DNA of 64,000 nt from contig CAVOXF010000006.1 of the NCBI GenBank assembly GCA_963700375.1, forward strand, positions 310,001-374,000, written 5' to 3'. Source of the stretch: JAHEEL01 sp963700375 (GTDB lineage Bacteria; Actinomycetota; Acidimicrobiia; Spongiisociales; UBA5794). The notes under the pieces are model-generated. The model saw only the letters and a list, made by a program, of their open reading frames with translations. It did not search any database and was not told the origin of the DNA. Made by a program: the position numbers and the translations under genes. Positions 18,787 to 27,779 of this stretch are shown piece after piece; position 1 is the stretch's first letter; each line of letters starts with the position of its first letter.

Positions 18787-21546
18787 CTACAGGGCTGTCG
18801 GGAAATCGCTCCGACTCGGGCTCGGTTGCTCCGACAATGGCTTCGCCTTGATTCGGGCATCGACCACGCGCACGCCGGCTCCCGGCGCGCCGACCTTCAC
18901 CGGGTTCAGATCCATCTCGACGACCTCCGGCAGGTCCTCGATCAGGGCGGAGACCCGGAGCAGCGCCACCTTGACGGCGTCGACATCGCCGGGCTCGGCG
19001 CCGCGGTACCCCTCGAGCAGCCGGGCCGACTTCACCGACTGAATCATGTCGTCGGCGTCGAGATCGGTGAGCGGGCTGATACGGAACGCGACGTCACCGA
19101 TGAGCTCAACGAAGATGCCGCCAAGACCGAACACCACCAGTGGTCCGAAGTTCGGATCCTCCACCATCCCGATCAACACCTCATGGCCACCGGGAACGAA
19201 CTCCTGGATCAGCACACCCTCCGGGTCGGGCACGACGCCGGTCACCTGGCGGTACGCGGCCCGAACCGGCCCCTCTCCCTCCACATCGAGGACGACGCCG
19301 CCGACATCAGACTTGTGCAGCGCCGAAGGAGAGAGGACCTTGAGGACCACGGGAGCACCGATCGACTCCCAGCGCTCGACCGCCTCGTCTTCGGTCAGCA
19401 CCACGCCGGACACCGGAATGCGAAGGCCGTAGGACTCGAGAATGACATGAACGGTGTCGGGATCGAGCCAGCCGCCGTCCTCATCGAACTCGCCCAGCGC
19501 CGTATCGAGGGCGCCACGCGCCCGCTCCGGGTCGATGTCCTCGAAAGCGGGGATCTCTCCCTCCGGCCGCCGCAGCCACTCCCCGTAGCGTACCGCGTCG
19601 TAGAGGGCCCGGGCCGCCCGCTCGGGGAAGGCGAACTCCGGCACCGTCGACTTGACCTTTGGTGCGTCATCCGAGATCTTGCCCGATTGCATGAACACGG
19701 CAAGGAACGTCTTGTCGCCTTCGTGCGCCTCACCGACCGCGCGAATGGTGTTCTGGATCTCGACCACGTCGATCGCGGATGCCGGAATGTGGATGGCGAT
19801 CACCGCATCGAGTTCGTCGGCATCGAGCATTGCCTCGAGGACTTCGCCGTACTGCTTCGCTCCTGCCGCAGCAATCATGTCGACCGGATTCCGGATGGCG
19901 GCCTCCGGTGACAGCTTCGACCTCAGTTCGGCCTGCAACTCGGCGGAGAGCACCGGCACTTCGAGACCGCGGGATACAAGAGCGTCGACAGCCAGAATCG
20001 CAGGACCGCCCGCGTTGGTGACGACTCCAACGCGCCGGCCTTTCGGTATCGGCTCGTTGGACAGCAGGTTCGTCACGTCGAACAGTTCCTCGAGCGTGTC
20101 GACGCGGATCACCCCGGTCTGGTGGAAGAGCGCGTCGACGGCGACGTCGAGGCTCGCCAGCGAACCGGTGTGGCTGCTCGCGGCCCGCGCCCCCGATTCC
20201 GTCCTGCCCGACTTCACGGCGATGATCGGCTTCTTCCGTGCGATCCGCCGAGCGAGCCGGGCGAAGCGCCGCGGATTCCCGAACGACTCCATGTAGAGCA
20301 GGATCACATCGGTCGCGGGATCGTCCTCCCAATACAGCAGCAGATCGTCGCCGGAGACATCCGCGAGATTGCCGACCGAAACGAACGTGGAAATCCCGAT
20401 GTTGTGCCGTGACACCGAGTCGAGGATCGCCAGTGCAAGCGCTCCCGACTGCGAGGAGAACGCCACGTTGCCCCGTGCCGGCATGAGCGGTCCGAATTGG
20501 CCGTCGAGACTGACCGCGGGATCGGTGTTGAGCAGGCCCATACAGTTCGGCCCGACCATCCGAATCCCTGCCGATCGCACCATGGCGAGCAGTTCGGCTT
20601 CGAGTTCGGCGCCTGCACCACCGATCTCCGAAAACCCGGCCGATATGACGACGAGGGCCTTGACGCCCTTCTCGATGCACTGCTCGACCGTCGCAAGGAC
20701 GAACCGGGCCGGCACAACGATGAAGGCGAGATCCACGTTGCCCGGAACGTCGAGGATCGAGGGATACGCCGCAACCGAGCGCACGACCGGGGACTTCGGA
20801 TTGACTGGATAGACCGGGCCGCTGAAGTTCCCTGCGACGAGGTTGCTGAAGAGGCGCCCTCCGATCGTCTCCGGGTCGCGGCTCGCGCCGATCACGGCCA
20901 CCGACTGGGGCGCCATGAGCGGCATCATCGACTTGGCCGCTGCCCGCTTTTCCCACTCGTCTCGAACCGCGTTCGTCTCGTCGGTCTCCTCCGTCGGGAA
21001 GGTGATGGTGAACATCCCCTCCTCGTCGTGCCGTTCGACGCCGTACCCCGAGGCGCGGAAGACCCGCATCATCACGTGGTTGTCGGCAAGCAGATACGAG
21101 CGGAATTGACTGATCCCGCACGTCCGTGCGTATTCGGTGAGCCGATACAGAAGGAGGGTCCCGAGGCCCTTCTGCTGGTGCTCGTCGCAGACGGCGAACG
21201 CTGCCTCGGCAGTCGCGGAGTCGTCGGGCACGATGTTGTAGCGGCCTACCGCAATCAAACGGCCGTCGCGAACCGCCACGAACGCCATGTGATCGTGGTA
21301 GTCGAGTCGGGTGAATCGGTCGAGTTCCTCCGGTTCCAGATCGCGTTTGACCCGGAAGAAGCGGTTGTAGGTGCTCTGTCGCGACAGGCCGCGGACCATC
21401 TGCTGGAGGGCGTCGCGATCGCCGGGAGCGATCGGGCGGATGCGGATGGTCTCCCCATCGCTCATCACGGCGTCCTCTACCCACGCCGTGGGGTAGCCGG
21501 GCGGCGGATCAACGATCGCGATCGGCGCTTCGATTCGGTCGGTCAC
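18787..21546 (-). CDS. GNAT acetyltransferase fused to NDP-forming acyl-CoA synthetase (Pat/AcdA-like)
   Basis: 919 residues. The GNAT domain (about 17-190, ending in HVMMRVFRASGYGVE) is followed by a CoA-binding Rossmann domain (VAVIGASRDPETIGGR at about 218), succinyl-CoA-ligase-like domains carrying the SHTGSLASLD His loop (about 460), and an ATP-grasp domain (about 690-910; HKSDVGGVVL, VVFGLGGIFVELIGD). The order is the reverse of Salmonella Pat, where GNAT is carboxy-terminal. Pat-type enzymes acetylate acyl-CoA synthetases. Here the His is kept, so acyl-CoA synthetase activity is possible too. The GTG start has a GAAAGG upstream. Confidence 0.88.
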   Translation of the reverse strand: MTDRIEAPIAIVDPPPGYPTAWVEDAVMSDGETIRIRPIAPGDRDALQQMVRGLSRQSTYNRFFRVKRDLEPEELDRFTRLDYHDHMAFVAVRDGRLIAVGRYNIVPDDSATAEAAFAVCDEHQQKGLGTLLLYRLTEYARTCGISQFRSYLLADNHVMMRVFRASGYGVERHDEEGMFTITFPTEETDETNAVRDEWEKRAAAKSMMPLMAPQSVAVIGASRDPETIGGRLFSNLVAGNFSGPVYPVNPKSPVVRSVAAYPSILDVPGNVDLAFIVVPARFVLATVEQCIEKGVKALVVISAGFSEIGGAGAELEAELLAMVRSAGIRMVGPNCMGLLNTDPAVSLDGQFGPLMPARGNVAFSSQSGALALAILDSVSRHNIGISTFVSVGNLADVSGDDLLLYWEDDPATDVILLYMESFGNPRRFARLARRIARKKPIIAVKSGRTESGARAASSHTGSLASLDVAVDALFHQTGVIRVDTLEELFDVTNLLSNEPIPKGRRVGVVTNAGGPAILAVDALVSRGLEVPVLSAELQAELRSKLSPEAAIRNPVDMIAAAGAKQYGEVLEAMLDADELDAVIAIHIPASAIDVVEIQNTIRAVGEAHEGDKTFLAVFMQSGKISDDAPKVKSTVPEFAFPERAARALYDAVRYGEWLRRPEGEIPAFEDIDPERARGALDTALGEFDEDGGWLDPDTVHVILESYGLRIPVSGVVLTEDEAVERWESIGAPVVLKVLSPSALHKSDVGGVVLDVEGEGPVRAAYRQVTGVVPDPEGVLIQEFVPGGHEVLIGMVEDPNFGPLVVFGLGGIFVELIGDVAFRISPLTDLDADDMIQSVKSARLLEGYRGAEPGDVDAVKVALLRVSALIEDLPEVVEMDLNPVKVGAPGAGVRVVDARIKAKPLSEQPSPSRSDFPTAL

Positions 21547-21615
21547 GGACGGCCTTTCGGTCGGAGAAGCAATCTGGATTCTCGCAGGCCCACGATATCG
21601 TCGATACTCGGGGCG

Positions 21616-22392
21616 ATGACCACGAACATCTCGGTCCTCGGCCTGGCGCTCGCCTCTTCCCTCGTCCTCGTCGCGGTCGCGCTCTCGATGGGGCAGCGGC
21701 TCGGTCTGGAACGACAGATCCTGTGGGCATCGCTCCGGGCGCTCGTACAGCTGCTGATCGTCGGCGTTGTCCTGGCATTCCTCCTCCAGCCGGGGAGGTC
21801 GCTGTGGTGGTCGGTCGCCTGGGTCGTCCTGATGCTCCCATTCGCAGCGGACGTCGTTGCGCGGCGCGCTCCGGAAGTGCCTCGCGTCCGCATGCTCTCA
21901 CTCTTTTCGTTCGGAGTGACCTCGCTCGTCATCCTCGGGTTGCTGTTCGGCCTGGGGATCATCCCGCTCGAACCGCGAACGCTCGTCCCCCTCGCCGGCA
22001 TGATGATCGGCAACTCGATGACCGCCACGGTGCTCGTCGCAACCCGAGTCGTCGCGGAATTCAAGGAGAAGCGTTCGCTCATCGAGGTTCGACTCGCCCT
22101 TGGATTCTCCGCGAGCGATGCATTCCGGCCCTATCTGAGGTCGGCGCTCAAGACGGCGCTGGTCCCGCAGATCGAGACGACGAAGGCCGTCGGCATCGTG
22201 TTCCTCCCGGGCGCAATGACGGGACTCATCCTGGCGGGTGTCGATCCCATCGAGGCTGTCCGGGTACAGGTTGTCGTGATGTATCTGGTACTCGGATCCG
22301 TTGCGGTCGCCACGAGCGCGGTGGCGCTCGGCCTGAGCCGGACACTGTTCACACCCGACCAGAGGGCGGTCCATTTGCCAGAGGGGCGATAG
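21616..22392 (+). CDS. FetB/YbbM-type ABC permease
   Basis: 258 residues, matching the FetB family length, with about seven membrane segments. Typical text includes RALVQLLIVG, LVPLAGMMIGNSM, LGFSASDAFRPYLRSALKTALVP and FLPGAMTGLILAGVDP. In Escherichia coli FetB works with the FetA ATPase in iron export. No FetA-like ATPase lies next to it; the nearest ABC ATPase (23050-24648) is of the ABC-F type, which is not a transporter subunit. The start at 21616 was taken because the protein begins there in all recognisable features; upstream codons are antisense to the GNAT gene. Confidence 0.85.
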   Translation: MTTNISVLGLALASSLVLVAVALSMGQRLGLERQILWASLRALVQLLIVGVVLAFLLQPGRSLWWSVAWVVLMLPFAADVVARRAPEVPRVRMLSLFSFGVTSLVILGLLFGLGIIPLEPRTLVPLAGMMIGNSMTATVLVATRVVAEFKEKRSLIEVRLALGFSASDAFRPYLRSALKTALVPQIETTKAVGIVFLPGAMTGLILAGVDPIEAVRVQVVVMYLVLGSVAVATSAVALGLSRTLFTPDQRAVHLPEGR

Positions 22393-22395
22393 GCT
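22390..22395 (+). promoter_or_regulatory. -10 element TAGGCT, leaderless start of lamin-tail lipoprotein
   Basis: TAGGCT lies six bases before the GTG at 22402. Its first three bases are the stop codon of the fetB-like gene. Confidence 0.48.
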
Positions 22396-22401
22396 GTCCG
22401 G

Positions 22402-23049
22402 GTGAGACGCACCGCGATCGCCATCGCACTCCTGCTCGCCGCCTGTTCGAGCGGGACGGCGGATTCCGACACCGACAACGGCCCGATTCTCGAGTCGACG
22501 CCGCTCTCATCGACCGCGACATCCGCGCCTTCACCCGCCGAATCGGGCGAAGAGACCACGACGTCGACGACCGTCGTCACCGGAGATGCCCGGTTCGTCA
22601 TCGGCGACGTCGCCTTCGGCGAGACCGGCTCGATCGAGGTCGGGAATCTCGGCCCCGACGCGGGCGACCTCACCGACCACTGGCTGGCCGTCCACCCCTA
22701 CTACCTCGAACTCCCGTCGATGATTCTTGCGCCCGGAACGTCGGTTGTGGTCAGTGTGGATGAGGCGGCCGATCCCGAGTTCGTGGTCGCCGCGGCCGGA
22801 CTGCTCCCCCCGCTTCGAGCATCGTCTGGAGAGGTCGGGTTGTACCGATCGGGCGACTTCGGGAATCCGGACGCGATGGTCGACTATGTGGCGTGGGGCT
22901 CAACCGACCAGGTTCGTTTCACCACCGCAGTCGCCGCCGGCCTCTGGCCCGAGGATCAGGTCGTCACCGTCGACGAAACCACGACGAAGCTTGCGATCAC
23001 AGACCGCTCGGAACCCGGACCACAAGGTTGGACACCGGTCGGCGGCTGA
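22402..23049 (+). CDS. Lipoprotein with lamin-tail-like domain
   Basis: 215 residues. The signal peptide has lipobox LAAC (Cys15), then a Ser/Thr/Glu-rich linker to about residue 60. The mature domain has the layout of bacterial lamin-tail domains: FVIGDVAFGETGSIEVGNLG, a DLTDHWLAVHP strand, an LAPGTSVVVSV turn, and a late VDYVAWGS strand. These domains are surface beta-sandwiches of unknown binding partner. The GTG start fits a leaderless TAGGCT-N6 arrangement. The stop abuts the stop of the convergent ABC-F gene exactly. Confidence 0.65.
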   Translation: MRRTAIAIALLLAACSSGTADSDTDNGPILESTPLSSTATSAPSPAESGEETTTSTTVVTGDARFVIGDVAFGETGSIEVGNLGPDAGDLTDHWLAVHPYYLELPSMILAPGTSVVVSVDEAADPEFVVAAAGLLPPLRASSGEVGLYRSGDFGNPDAMVDYVAWGSTDQVRFTTAVAAGLWPEDQVVTVDETTTKLAITDRSEPGPQGWTPVGG

Positions 23050-24648
23050 TCAGGCGAGGGCGACGAGATCGAGCAGCGATTCGTCGAAGAACGAATGTTC
23101 CCCGTCCGGCATCAGGATGACCCGGTCGGGTTCCAGAGCTGCGACGAAGTCGGTGTCGTGACTCACGAGCACGAGCGTGCCCTCATACTGCTGCAGCGCG
23201 TCGAGCAACGCCTGCTTCGCCTGTGGGTCCAGGTTGTTCGTCGGTTCGTCGAGGAGCAGAACGTTGTGCCCGGCCACCACGAGTCGGGCAAGAGCCAGCT
23301 TCGTCTTCTCGCCACCCGACAGCGTGCCGGCGTCCTGGTCCACCTTGTCGGCAAGGAGGAAGTGCCCGAGCGCGGTTCTGAGGTCGCGGTCAGGCAGGCG
23401 GCTCGTCGCCCGTATCAGATCGAAGACGGTCATACCGGGCGTGATGTCCTCATGCTCCTGGGCGTAGTACCCCAGTTCGGCACGGTATCCGGCCTCAACG
23501 ATCCCGAGGTCCGCGTCTTCCTCGCCGGCGAGGATCTTCAGCAGCGTCGTCTTTCCCGCACCGTTGAGCCCCATGATGATCAGCCGCTCGCCCCGGTCGA
23601 CTTCCACGTCGACATCGACGAACACGACGTTGTGGCCGAACGCTTTTGCCAACCCATTCGCTCGGAGGGGTATGCGGCCGGAGGCGACCGGCTGGGGGAA
23701 CCGAAGCGCAACACCCCGCCGTTCCCGCTCGACCGCGACGAGGTCGCCCTGCAGACGCTCGACTCTGGTCTCCCACGTCCTCGCTCGGCGAGCCATCTTC
23801 TCCGACGATCCCTTGAAGCGTCTGATTCCCTCTTCCAGGCGGGCGATCTTCTCCTCTTGGTGGCGCCGTTCGCGAAGACGCTGCTTCTTCCGCCGCTCCC
23901 GCTCTTCGAGGTAGTAGCTGTAGTTGCCCCGGAACGGTTCGATCCGCCCGCCCTCCACGGCGAGCACCGAGGTGATCGACTCATCGAGGAGCGGAAGATC
24001 GTGCGAGACGATCAGCAGCCCGCCTTGGTAGTCCGCGAGGAACGCGATCAGCCACGCTTTCGCGTCGAGGTCGAGGTGGTTCGTCGGTTCATCGAGTAGG
24101 AGCGTGGTCGTTTCCGCGAACAAGATGCGGGCGAGTTCGACGCGCCGCCGCTGCCCTCCCGACATGGTCGCCACGGATTGTCCGAGCTCGGCTGCACCAA
24201 TGCCGACGGCTGAAGCGAAACGTTTGGCCTCGGCCTTCGCGATATATCCGCCCTTGGCTGTGAACTCGTCGTCGAGACGGCTGAACCGACGGATCAGGCG
24301 GTCTCTCTCCAAGCCATGCACGTCTTCCATCTCGAGGCGCGTGATCTCCATTTTGCGCTCGATCGCGCCGATGTCGCGGGCCATCAGCACTCGCTCGAGG
24401 GCGGTCACGCCCGCGTCGTCGAGATCGGCGAGGGCTGCTTCCTGAGAGAGATACCCGACGGTCCCGCTCCGCACGATCGAACCCTCCGCCGGTTCAGTCA
24501 ACGCGGCCAGCGTCCGGAGCAAGGTGGTCTTGCCTGCGCCGTTGGGGCCGACGAAACCGATCTTGTCACCGGCCTGGACCGAGAACGACACGTCGGAGAG
24601 GAGGCGTCGGGCGCCGGCATCGATCGCGAGGTCACGGACAAGGATCAT
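23050..24648 (-). CDS. ABC-F family ATPase (translation factor type)
   Basis: 532 residues with two ATP-binding cassettes and no membrane domain. Cassette 1 has Walker A GPNGAGKTT (about residue 35), signature MSGGQRRRVELAR and LLLDEPTNHLD; cassette 2 has GLNGAGKTT, LSGGEKTKLALAR and LLLDEPTNNLD. The linker between them (about 235-320) is rich in Arg, Lys and Glu, as in the ribosome-contacting linker of ABC-F proteins. Relatives (EttA, Uup, antibiotic-resistance ABC-F) act on the ribosome; the subfamily is not decidable here. The leaderless start follows TAGCGT by six bases. Confidence 0.92.
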   Translation of the reverse strand: MILVRDLAIDAGARRLLSDVSFSVQAGDKIGFVGPNGAGKTTLLRTLAALTEPAEGSIVRSGTVGYLSQEAALADLDDAGVTALERVLMARDIGAIERKMEITRLEMEDVHGLERDRLIRRFSRLDDEFTAKGGYIAKAEAKRFASAVGIGAAELGQSVATMSGGQRRRVELARILFAETTTLLLDEPTNHLDLDAKAWLIAFLADYQGGLLIVSHDLPLLDESITSVLAVEGGRIEPFRGNYSYYLEERERRKKQRLRERRHQEEKIARLEEGIRRFKGSSEKMARRARTWETRVERLQGDLVAVERERRGVALRFPQPVASGRIPLRANGLAKAFGHNVVFVDVDVEVDRGERLIIMGLNGAGKTTLLKILAGEEDADLGIVEAGYRAELGYYAQEHEDITPGMTVFDLIRATSRLPDRDLRTALGHFLLADKVDQDAGTLSGGEKTKLALARLVVAGHNVLLLDEPTNNLDPQAKQALLDALQQYEGTLVLVSHDTDFVAALEPDRVILMPDGEHSFFDESLLDLVALA

Positions 24649-24654
24649 GCGACA

Positions 24655-24660
24655 ACGCTA
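24655..24660 (-). promoter_or_regulatory. -10 element TAGCGT, leaderless start of ABC-F gene
   Basis: TAGCGT on the minus strand, six bases before the ATG at 24648, without a ribosome binding site. Confidence 0.5.
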
Positions 24661-24689
24661 GGGACGTATCGGGCACAGTTCCCTTGGTC

Positions 24690-26756
24690 TCAGGTCAGAC
24701 GGGAGGCGGCCTCGGGAACATCGACGAATCGCGCAATGAACTTGGGGATCTCCGAGCCGGCGATCGGCCGCGAGACCAGGAAGCCCTGGACCCTCGTACA
24801 CCCCAGTTCGGCGAGGAATCGGAGCTGTTCTTCGTCGTCGACGCCCTCGGCGATCACATCGAGGCGGAGGTTGCGGGCAAGGCCGATGATGGCCGAGGAG
24901 ACGGCGATGCCGTCCCGGTTCGTGAGACCGTCCGCGATGAACGAGCGATCGATCTTCAGCGTGTCGATCGGGAGTTTGGTCAGGTAGCCCAGCGACGAGT
25001 AGCCGGTGCCGAAGTCGTCGACGCTCACGGTCACCCCGATCTCGCGCAGTCGCTCGAGCGCACGCCTCGTCTCTTCGAGGTCGCTGAGCAGGGTTCCCTC
25101 CGTGAGTTCGACGTCGAGGAATCGCGGATTGAGACGTGCAGCCGCAAGGGAAGCCACGACGGTCTCGACGAGATTGCCCGCCCGGAACTGCCGGGATGAG
25201 AGGTTCACCGACATCCTCATTGGGGGAAGTCCGCCGTCGAGCCAGGCCCGCATCTGCAGGCACGCTTCATCGAGCACCCACTGGCCGAGGGGGACGATCA
25301 GGTCGGTCTCCTCAGCGAGACCGATGAACTCGATCGGTTCGATTCGCCCGAATTCGGGATGGTTCCAGCGGATCAGTGCTTCGACGCCGAGGACGGTGTG
25401 GTCGGCGGTGTCCACCTTGGGCTGGTACTCGAGGAACAGGCCCTCGTCGGTATCGATCGCCTTGCGAAGGCCCTCGAGTAGCAGGTGCCGTTGGCTGGTC
25501 CGCGCCCGTAGCTCGCTGGTGTAGAACTCGTAGGTGTTGCGGCCCGCATTCTTCGCGCTGTACATCGCGATGTCGGCGCCCTTCAGGAGCTCCTCAGCGG
25601 TGTCGCCGTCGAGTGGGAACGCCGCGATTCCCATCGATGTCGTGATCACAATGTCTTCGCCGCCCACTCGGTAGGGATCGGCGACGGTTCTGAGAATCTT
25701 CGTCGCAACGCGTCCGGCGTCCTCAACGCGTTGTCCCCCTTCGAGGATCACCGTGAATTCGTCTCCGCCGAGGCGGGCGACGGTGTCGGACTCGCGCACG
25801 CACGAGACAAGCCGCTCGGCAACCTGGCGCAACAATGCGTCTCCTACGGCGTGACCGAGCCGGTCGTTCACATCCTTGAATCCGTCGAGATCGAGGAACA
25901 TGAGGGCAACCACCGATCCGTCGCGCCTGGCACGGGACACGGCGCCTTCGAGGCGGTCCGAGAAGAGGGTTCGGTTGATGAGTCCGGTCAGGGCGTCGTA
26001 TCGCGCCAGGTAGCTGAGTCGCTGTTGGTCGAGTTCCCTCTCGAATCGGTGAGCCTCGGTGTTCTCCGTCCACGACTGCTTCAGGTTTCGCACGGCCGGT
26101 CGGAACAAGAAGAGACCTTCGAGGACGAGCAGCACCAGCGTTGCTGCGAGCAGGAAGTACTCGGTCTGTTCGAGTGCCACCACCTGTTCGCTCGAGAGTC
26201 GGAGGTACGACGAAACTACGCGCTGCATGAGCAGGCTGTACGCATCCGCCGATTCCCGAACGGACTCCACAATGACGGCGGGAGCCCGCCCGCGTTCGTC
26301 GATCGCGATCTGTGCCTGCTCAGTTGCCGTGAGCAGCTTCTCGAGTTCGACCGCGGCCTCGTCGAGGAGTCCGGCAACCTCGGTGCCCTGCATCTCCGGG
26401 ATGCCGAGCTCCTCGTCCCCATTGACGAATGCCTCCTGAATCAGGACGAGTTCATCGACGGCCGCTGTCATTTCGGTGCGGAGGGGTTCTGAGACGCCAT
26501 CGACGACCTGGCCGGAAAGATCGGCGACGCGGGCAGCGAGATACCCCTGTCGGAGCCCGAACTCGAGGACGGTCGCGTCCTGCTCCTGGGCACTCAGTGC
26601 ACGGGAGGTGGTGAACGTGGAAAGTACGGCGAGGACGGCGATCAGGAGGAGCGCGAGCACATAGCGACCGATAGGCCGCTCCGGCAACCGAGTTGGTTCC
26701 TCGGCATCCGTTTTCGATCCCCTGCGCAGCAGCGCACGGAGTCCGAAGATTCCCAT
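24690..26756 (-). CDS. Membrane-bound GGDEF-EAL cyclic-di-GMP enzyme
   Basis: 688 residues. Membrane segments lie at about 31-53 and 200-220, flanking an extracytoplasmic helical sensor of about 145 residues. The GGDEF domain follows: DALTGLINR, then GGDEF intact at 330-334, so cyclase activity is possible. The EAL domain has EALIRW at 459-464 and [13 protein letters not shown], and so probably keeps phosphodiesterase activity. No PAS or other cytoplasmic sensor domain is seen. A GGAG precedes the ATG. It is divergent from the PLDc_N/SHOCT pair. Confidence 0.93.
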   Translation of the reverse strand: MGIFGLRALLRRGSKTDAEEPTRLPERPIGRYVLALLLIAVLAVLSTFTTSRALSAQEQDATVLEFGLRQGYLAARVADLSGQVVDGVSEPLRTEMTAAVDELVLIQEAFVNGDEELGIPEMQGTEVAGLLDEAAVELEKLLTATEQAQIAIDERGRAPAVIVESVRESADAYSLLMQRVVSSYLRLSSEQVVALEQTEYFLLAATLVLLVLEGLFLFRPAVRNLKQSWTENTEAHRFERELDQQRLSYLARYDALTGLINRTLFSDRLEGAVSRARRDGSVVALMFLDLDGFKDVNDRLGHAVGDALLRQVAERLVSCVRESDTVARLGGDEFTVILEGGQRVEDAGRVATKILRTVADPYRVGGEDIVITTSMGIAAFPLDGDTAEELLKGADIAMYSAKNAGRNTYEFYTSELRARTSQRHLLLEGLRKAIDTDEGLFLEYQPKVDTADHTVLGVEALIRWNHPEFGRIEPIEFIGLAEETDLIVPLGQWVLDEACLQMRAWLDGGLPPMRMSVNLSSRQFRAGNLVETVVASLAAARLNPRFLDVELTEGTLLSDLEETRRALERLREIGVTVSVDDFGTGYSSLGYLTKLPIDTLKIDRSFIADGLTNRDGIAVSSAIIGLARNLRLDVIAEGVDDEEQLRFLAELGCTRVQGFLVSRPIAGSEIPKFIARFVDVPEAASRLT

Positions 26757-26847
26757 GTTCTCCGATCTGTTGGTCTACCTATCGGCAGGAATCGGCGCAG
26801 GTTGAACACTGAGGTCTACGATGGATTCCAATCGAGATGGAGGAGAC

Positions 26848-27240
26848 ATGACCTTCTGGGAACTGTTCGTCATATTGCTGGTCTTCGTCCCGTTGATCAT
26901 GCTGTGGGTCTTCACGCTCGCCGACCTCTTCCAGCGTCAGGACCTCTCAGGTGCGGCAAAGGCTCTCTGGGCGATTGCCATCGTTCTCCTCCCCCTGATC
27001 GCGATGGTCGTCTACTTCATCATGCGCGACACCGACGGCACGGTCCCGGGGACGGCACCGCCCGCTCCGAATCCGCAGCCTCGCGCCGTGCCGGTTGTGG
27101 CGGCGCCGAGTGTTCCGGTCGGTGCAGCCGATGCTGCCGATCAGTTGGACCGTCTCGCCGACCTCCGCGATCGGGGCGTGCTGACCGATGATGAGTTTCA
27201 GCGGGAGAAGGACAAGCTTCTCGGCTACCCGCCGGCATGA
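26848..27240 (+). CDS. Small membrane protein, PLDc_N-like segment plus SHOCT tail (paralogue 1)
   Basis: 130 residues. Two membrane segments (about 2-24 and 40-60) surround LADLFQRQDLSGAAKALWAI, the phospholipase D-nuclease amino-terminal motif that also occurs alone in small actinobacterial proteins. A Pro/Ala linker leads to a SHOCT-like tail, LDRLADLRDRGVLTDDEFQREKDKLL. The ATG at 26848 has GGAGGA just upstream; an earlier in-frame ATG at 26821 lacks one. Function unknown; SHOCT tails mediate oligomerisation in some proteins. It overlaps paralogue 2 by four bases. Confidence 0.78.
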   Translation: MTFWELFVILLVFVPLIMLWVFTLADLFQRQDLSGAAKALWAIAIVLLPLIAMVVYFIMRDTDGTVPGTAPPAPNPQPRAVPVVAAPSVPVGAADAADQLDRLADLRDRGVLTDDEFQREKDKLLGYPPA

Positions 27241-27590
27241 GTGCCAAAGCCAATCTTGCGCTGGTCGTTCTGGTCGTCGCTCCGCTGCTTGTCGTCTGGA
27301 TCGTGGCGCTCTTTCACATCGTTTTGCAGCGCCCGGACCTCTCGGTTCTCTGGAAGGGGATCTGGTTGGCGGTCGTGATCCTGGCCGGGTATGTCGGCCT
27401 GCTCCTCTATATGGCGTTCCGACCTGCACGGTCCCCGACCCAGTTCGGAGCCCACGATGCGGCCGCCACCCGGACTGCTCTACGACGCCTCGGTGAACTC
27501 GTGGAGCGGCACGACGCCGGTTCAATCGGCGACGAGGAGTTCGCACGCGGGAAGGCAGAGGTGTTCGGTCTCAAGGCGAGGGCGAACTGA
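27237..27590 (+). CDS. Small membrane protein, PLDc_N-like segment plus SHOCT-like tail (paralogue 2)
   Basis: 117 residues with the same plan as its neighbour: two membrane segments around LFHIVLQRPDLSVLWKGIW, then a soluble tail LRRLGELVERHDAGSIGDEEFARGKAE that matches the SHOCT pattern. It begins at an ATGA overlap with paralogue 1, so the two are made together, probably as partners. It ends five bases before the convergent tRNA-Leu. Confidence 0.75.
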   Translation: MSAKANLALVVLVVAPLLVVWIVALFHIVLQRPDLSVLWKGIWLAVVILAGYVGLLLYMAFRPARSPTQFGAHDAAATRTALRRLGELVERHDAGSIGDEEFARGKAEVFGLKARAN

Positions 27591-27594
27591 CCGG

Positions 27595-27680
27595 TGCCCG
27601 AGGAGGGACTCGAACCCCCACGCCCCCGAAGGGACAGCGGTGTTTAAGACCGCCGCGTCTACCAGTTTCGCCACTCGGGC
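27595..27680 (-). tRNA. tRNA-Leu (anticodon TAA)
   Basis: 86 bases. The acceptor stem GCCCGAG pairs with CTCGGGC and the discriminator is A. The anticodon loop CTTAAAC, between GCGGT and ACCGC, gives anticodon TAA. A long variable arm (TGTCCCTTCGGGGGC) marks a class II tRNA, and GGTTCGAGTCC is the T loop. CCA is not encoded. Confidence 0.96.
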
Positions 27681-27688
27681 CGGGCGCG

Positions 27689-27694
27689 ATCGTA
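27689..27694 (-). promoter_or_regulatory. -10 element TACGAT for tRNA-Leu
   Basis: TACGAT on the minus strand, eight bases before the mature 5' end of the tRNA. The primary transcript would start at or next to the tRNA. Confidence 0.42.
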
Positions 27695-27779
27695 GCCGAA
27701 CGTTGTCGCCGCCCCAGATGCATGGCGCTGGAGTTTGGGTAGCATCTGACCGCCATACGACAACATGGAGGCTCACGCA

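Noticed and set aside
17962..19911. Long plus-strand frame (649 codons) rich in His, Asp and Arg
   Set aside because: Antisense to menF, CBS-BON and the GNAT fusion gene, all of which have clear domains.
20497..21615. Upstream extension of the FetB-type gene
   Set aside because: It is entirely antisense to the GNAT fusion gene; the family starts at 21616.
26802..26822. TTGAAC/TACGAT as a -35/-10 pair for the PLDc_N gene
   Set aside because: The spacer is only nine bases, too short for a normal promoter, although TACGAT alone could be a -10.
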